Shown here one piece after another: positions 14,366 through 14,976 of a DNA stretch of 14,976 nt. The first letter of the stretch is position 1; each line of letters opens with the position of its first letter. The position numbers and the translations under genes were made by a program. The DNA is taken from the NCBI GenBank assembly GCA_026997055.1, contig JALWJU010000343.1:1-14976 (forward strand), read 5' to 3'. The stretch comes from Paracoccaceae bacterium. GTDB lineage: Bacteria > Pseudomonadota > Alphaproteobacteria > Rhodobacterales > Rhodobacteraceae. The notes beneath the pieces are model-generated. The model made no database searches and had not been told where the DNA came from. It was given only the letters and a program-made list of their open reading frames with translations.

Positions 14366-14401
14366 GAGGAGCCGCCGGGCAAAGGCGCATGGGGCTGCCC
14401 G
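14352..14401 (+). promoter_or_regulatory. ileS leader hairpin and competing pairing (putative attenuator)
   Basis: GCCCGGCG plus CTC (14352-14362) pairs with GAG plus CGCCGGGC (14369-14380, C14372 bulged), an 11-bp stem with a 6-base loop. The 3' arm can instead pair downstream: CGGGCA (14376-14381) with TGCCCG (14396-14401). The two structures exclude each other, as in attenuators. A further stem, GGCGC (14384-14388) with GCGCC (14401-14405), is possible. No T-run follows any of them, so the final step could be Rho-dependent or translational rather than intrinsic termination. Confidence 0.5.
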
Positions 14402-14441
14402 CGCCGCTTCACCGCGAATTTACCCGACTGGATGAGCCAAG

Positions 14442-14976
14442 ATGTGCGCTGACACGCCCGACATGCCCGAAACGCCTGATACCCCCGACTACAAATCCAC
14501 CCTGCACCTGCCCGAGACCGATTTCCCCATGCGCGCGGGCCTGCCAAAGCGCGAACCCGGCTGGCTCGAGCGCTGGGCCAGGATCGGCGTCTATGACCGC
14601 CTGCGCGCCCGCGCCGAGGGTCGCCCGCCCTATATCCTGCATGACGGCCCGCCCTATGCCAACGGCCACCTGCATATCGGCCACGCGCTCAACAAGATCC
14701 TCAAGGATTTCGTCGTGCGCTCCCACCAGATGCTGGGCCATGATGCGCGCTATGTGCCGGGCTGGGATTGCCACGGCCTGCCGATCGAGTGGAAGATCGA
14801 GGAGCAGTATCGCGCCAAGGGGCAGGACAAGGACGCGGTGGACCTGATCGACTTCCGCCAGGAATGCCGCCGCTTTGCCGCGGGTTGGGTGGACATCCAG
14901 CGCGAGGAGTTCAAGCGCCTGGGCGTCACCGGCAAGTGGGACGACCCCTACCTGACCATGGACTTTCACGCCGAGG
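14442..14976 (+). CDS. ileS: Isoleucyl-tRNA synthetase, N-terminal part (runs off the window)
   Basis: The first 178 residues of a class I aminoacyl-tRNA synthetase that charges tRNA-Ile. It starts MCADTPD, then KSTLHLPETDFPMRAGLPKREP, a typical IleS N-terminus. The ATP-binding HIGH motif is His78-Ile79-Gly80-His81 within PPYANGHLHIGHALNKILKD. VPGWDCHGLPIEWKIE follows, also characteristic. The KMSKS loop, editing domain and any C-terminal zinc site lie beyond the window. The ATG at 14442 is preferred; an in-frame ATG at 14463 would remove seven residues. The GGAT at 14430-14433 is the only ribosome-binding-like sequence and is weak. The gene lies 192 bases after the outer-membrane gene, with its own promoter and a structured leader. 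Confidence 0.97.
   Translation, partial: MCADTPDMPETPDTPDYKSTLHLPETDFPMRAGLPKREPGWLERWARIGVYDRLRARAEGRPPYILHDGPPYANGHLHIGHALNKILKDFVVRSHQMLGHDARYVPGWDCHGLPIEWKIEEQYRAKGQDKDAVDLIDFRQECRRFAAGWVDIQREEFKRLGVTGKWDDPYLTMDFHAE

Noticed and set aside
14315..14441. T-box riboswitch in the ileS leader
   Set aside because: The leader is only about 120 bases, shows no T-box consensus sequence and no stem I-like architecture, and T-boxes are not expected in alphaproteobacteria.

Overview
This GC-rich window reads like the chromosome of an alphaproteobacterium of the Rhodobacterales (Rhodobacter/Roseobacter type). The evidence is protein-family resemblance (YcjX and UPF0283/DUF697 proteins, a group III truncated haemoglobin, an IleS N-terminus starting MCADTPD), -35 hexamers of the form TTGCAC, promoters lying directly against start codons, and two copies of a GCCTCCGGCG-containing intergenic element of a kind I recall from this order. 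Apart from one gene it is compositionally uniform and densely packed, with no gene-free stretch above 300 bases. I saw no tRNA, rRNA, insertion sequence or CRISPR array.

Left end (1-2796, + strand): the last codons of an upstream gene, a small phosphoglycosyl transferase, and a WbpM/CapD-type membrane nucleotide-sugar dehydratase. This looks like the end of a surface polysaccharide cluster. A convergent trhO gene (tRNA U34 hydroxylation) follows on the minus strand and appears to be leaderless. Next, on the + strand, comes a secreted HtrA-family protease followed closely by pncA and pncB, two consecutive steps of NAD salvage (nicotinamide to nicotinate to nicotinate mononucleotide). truA converges on pncB across a short region holding a copy of the intergenic element and four 11-bp tandem repeats.

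Centre (8239-12911, + strand): four overlapping genes. They are ycjX (P-loop stress protein), a GNAT acetyltransferase, a ycjF-like membrane protein, and a 589-residue KAP-like P-loop NTPase. The last gene is visibly poorer in G+C than its neighbours yet starts on the stop codon of the ycjF-like gene. It is the clearest candidate for acquired accessory DNA, possibly a defence or stress ATPase, but its function cannot be read from the sequence.

Right end: a group III truncated haemoglobin (minus strand), converging on the NTPase gene across a hairpin; a small predicted outer-membrane beta-barrel (+); and the start of ileS, which runs off the window. The ileS leader is the most interesting non-coding signal. 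A TTGCAC-N17-TATAAG promoter lies exactly 6 nt before an ATG that opens a 14-codon ORF, MWRRASIRISRPAL. Its two Ile codons (ATA and ATT) sit just before a strong hairpin whose loop carries the stop codon. That is the layout expected of a leaderless attenuation peptide sensing charged tRNA-Ile for isoleucyl-tRNA synthetase.
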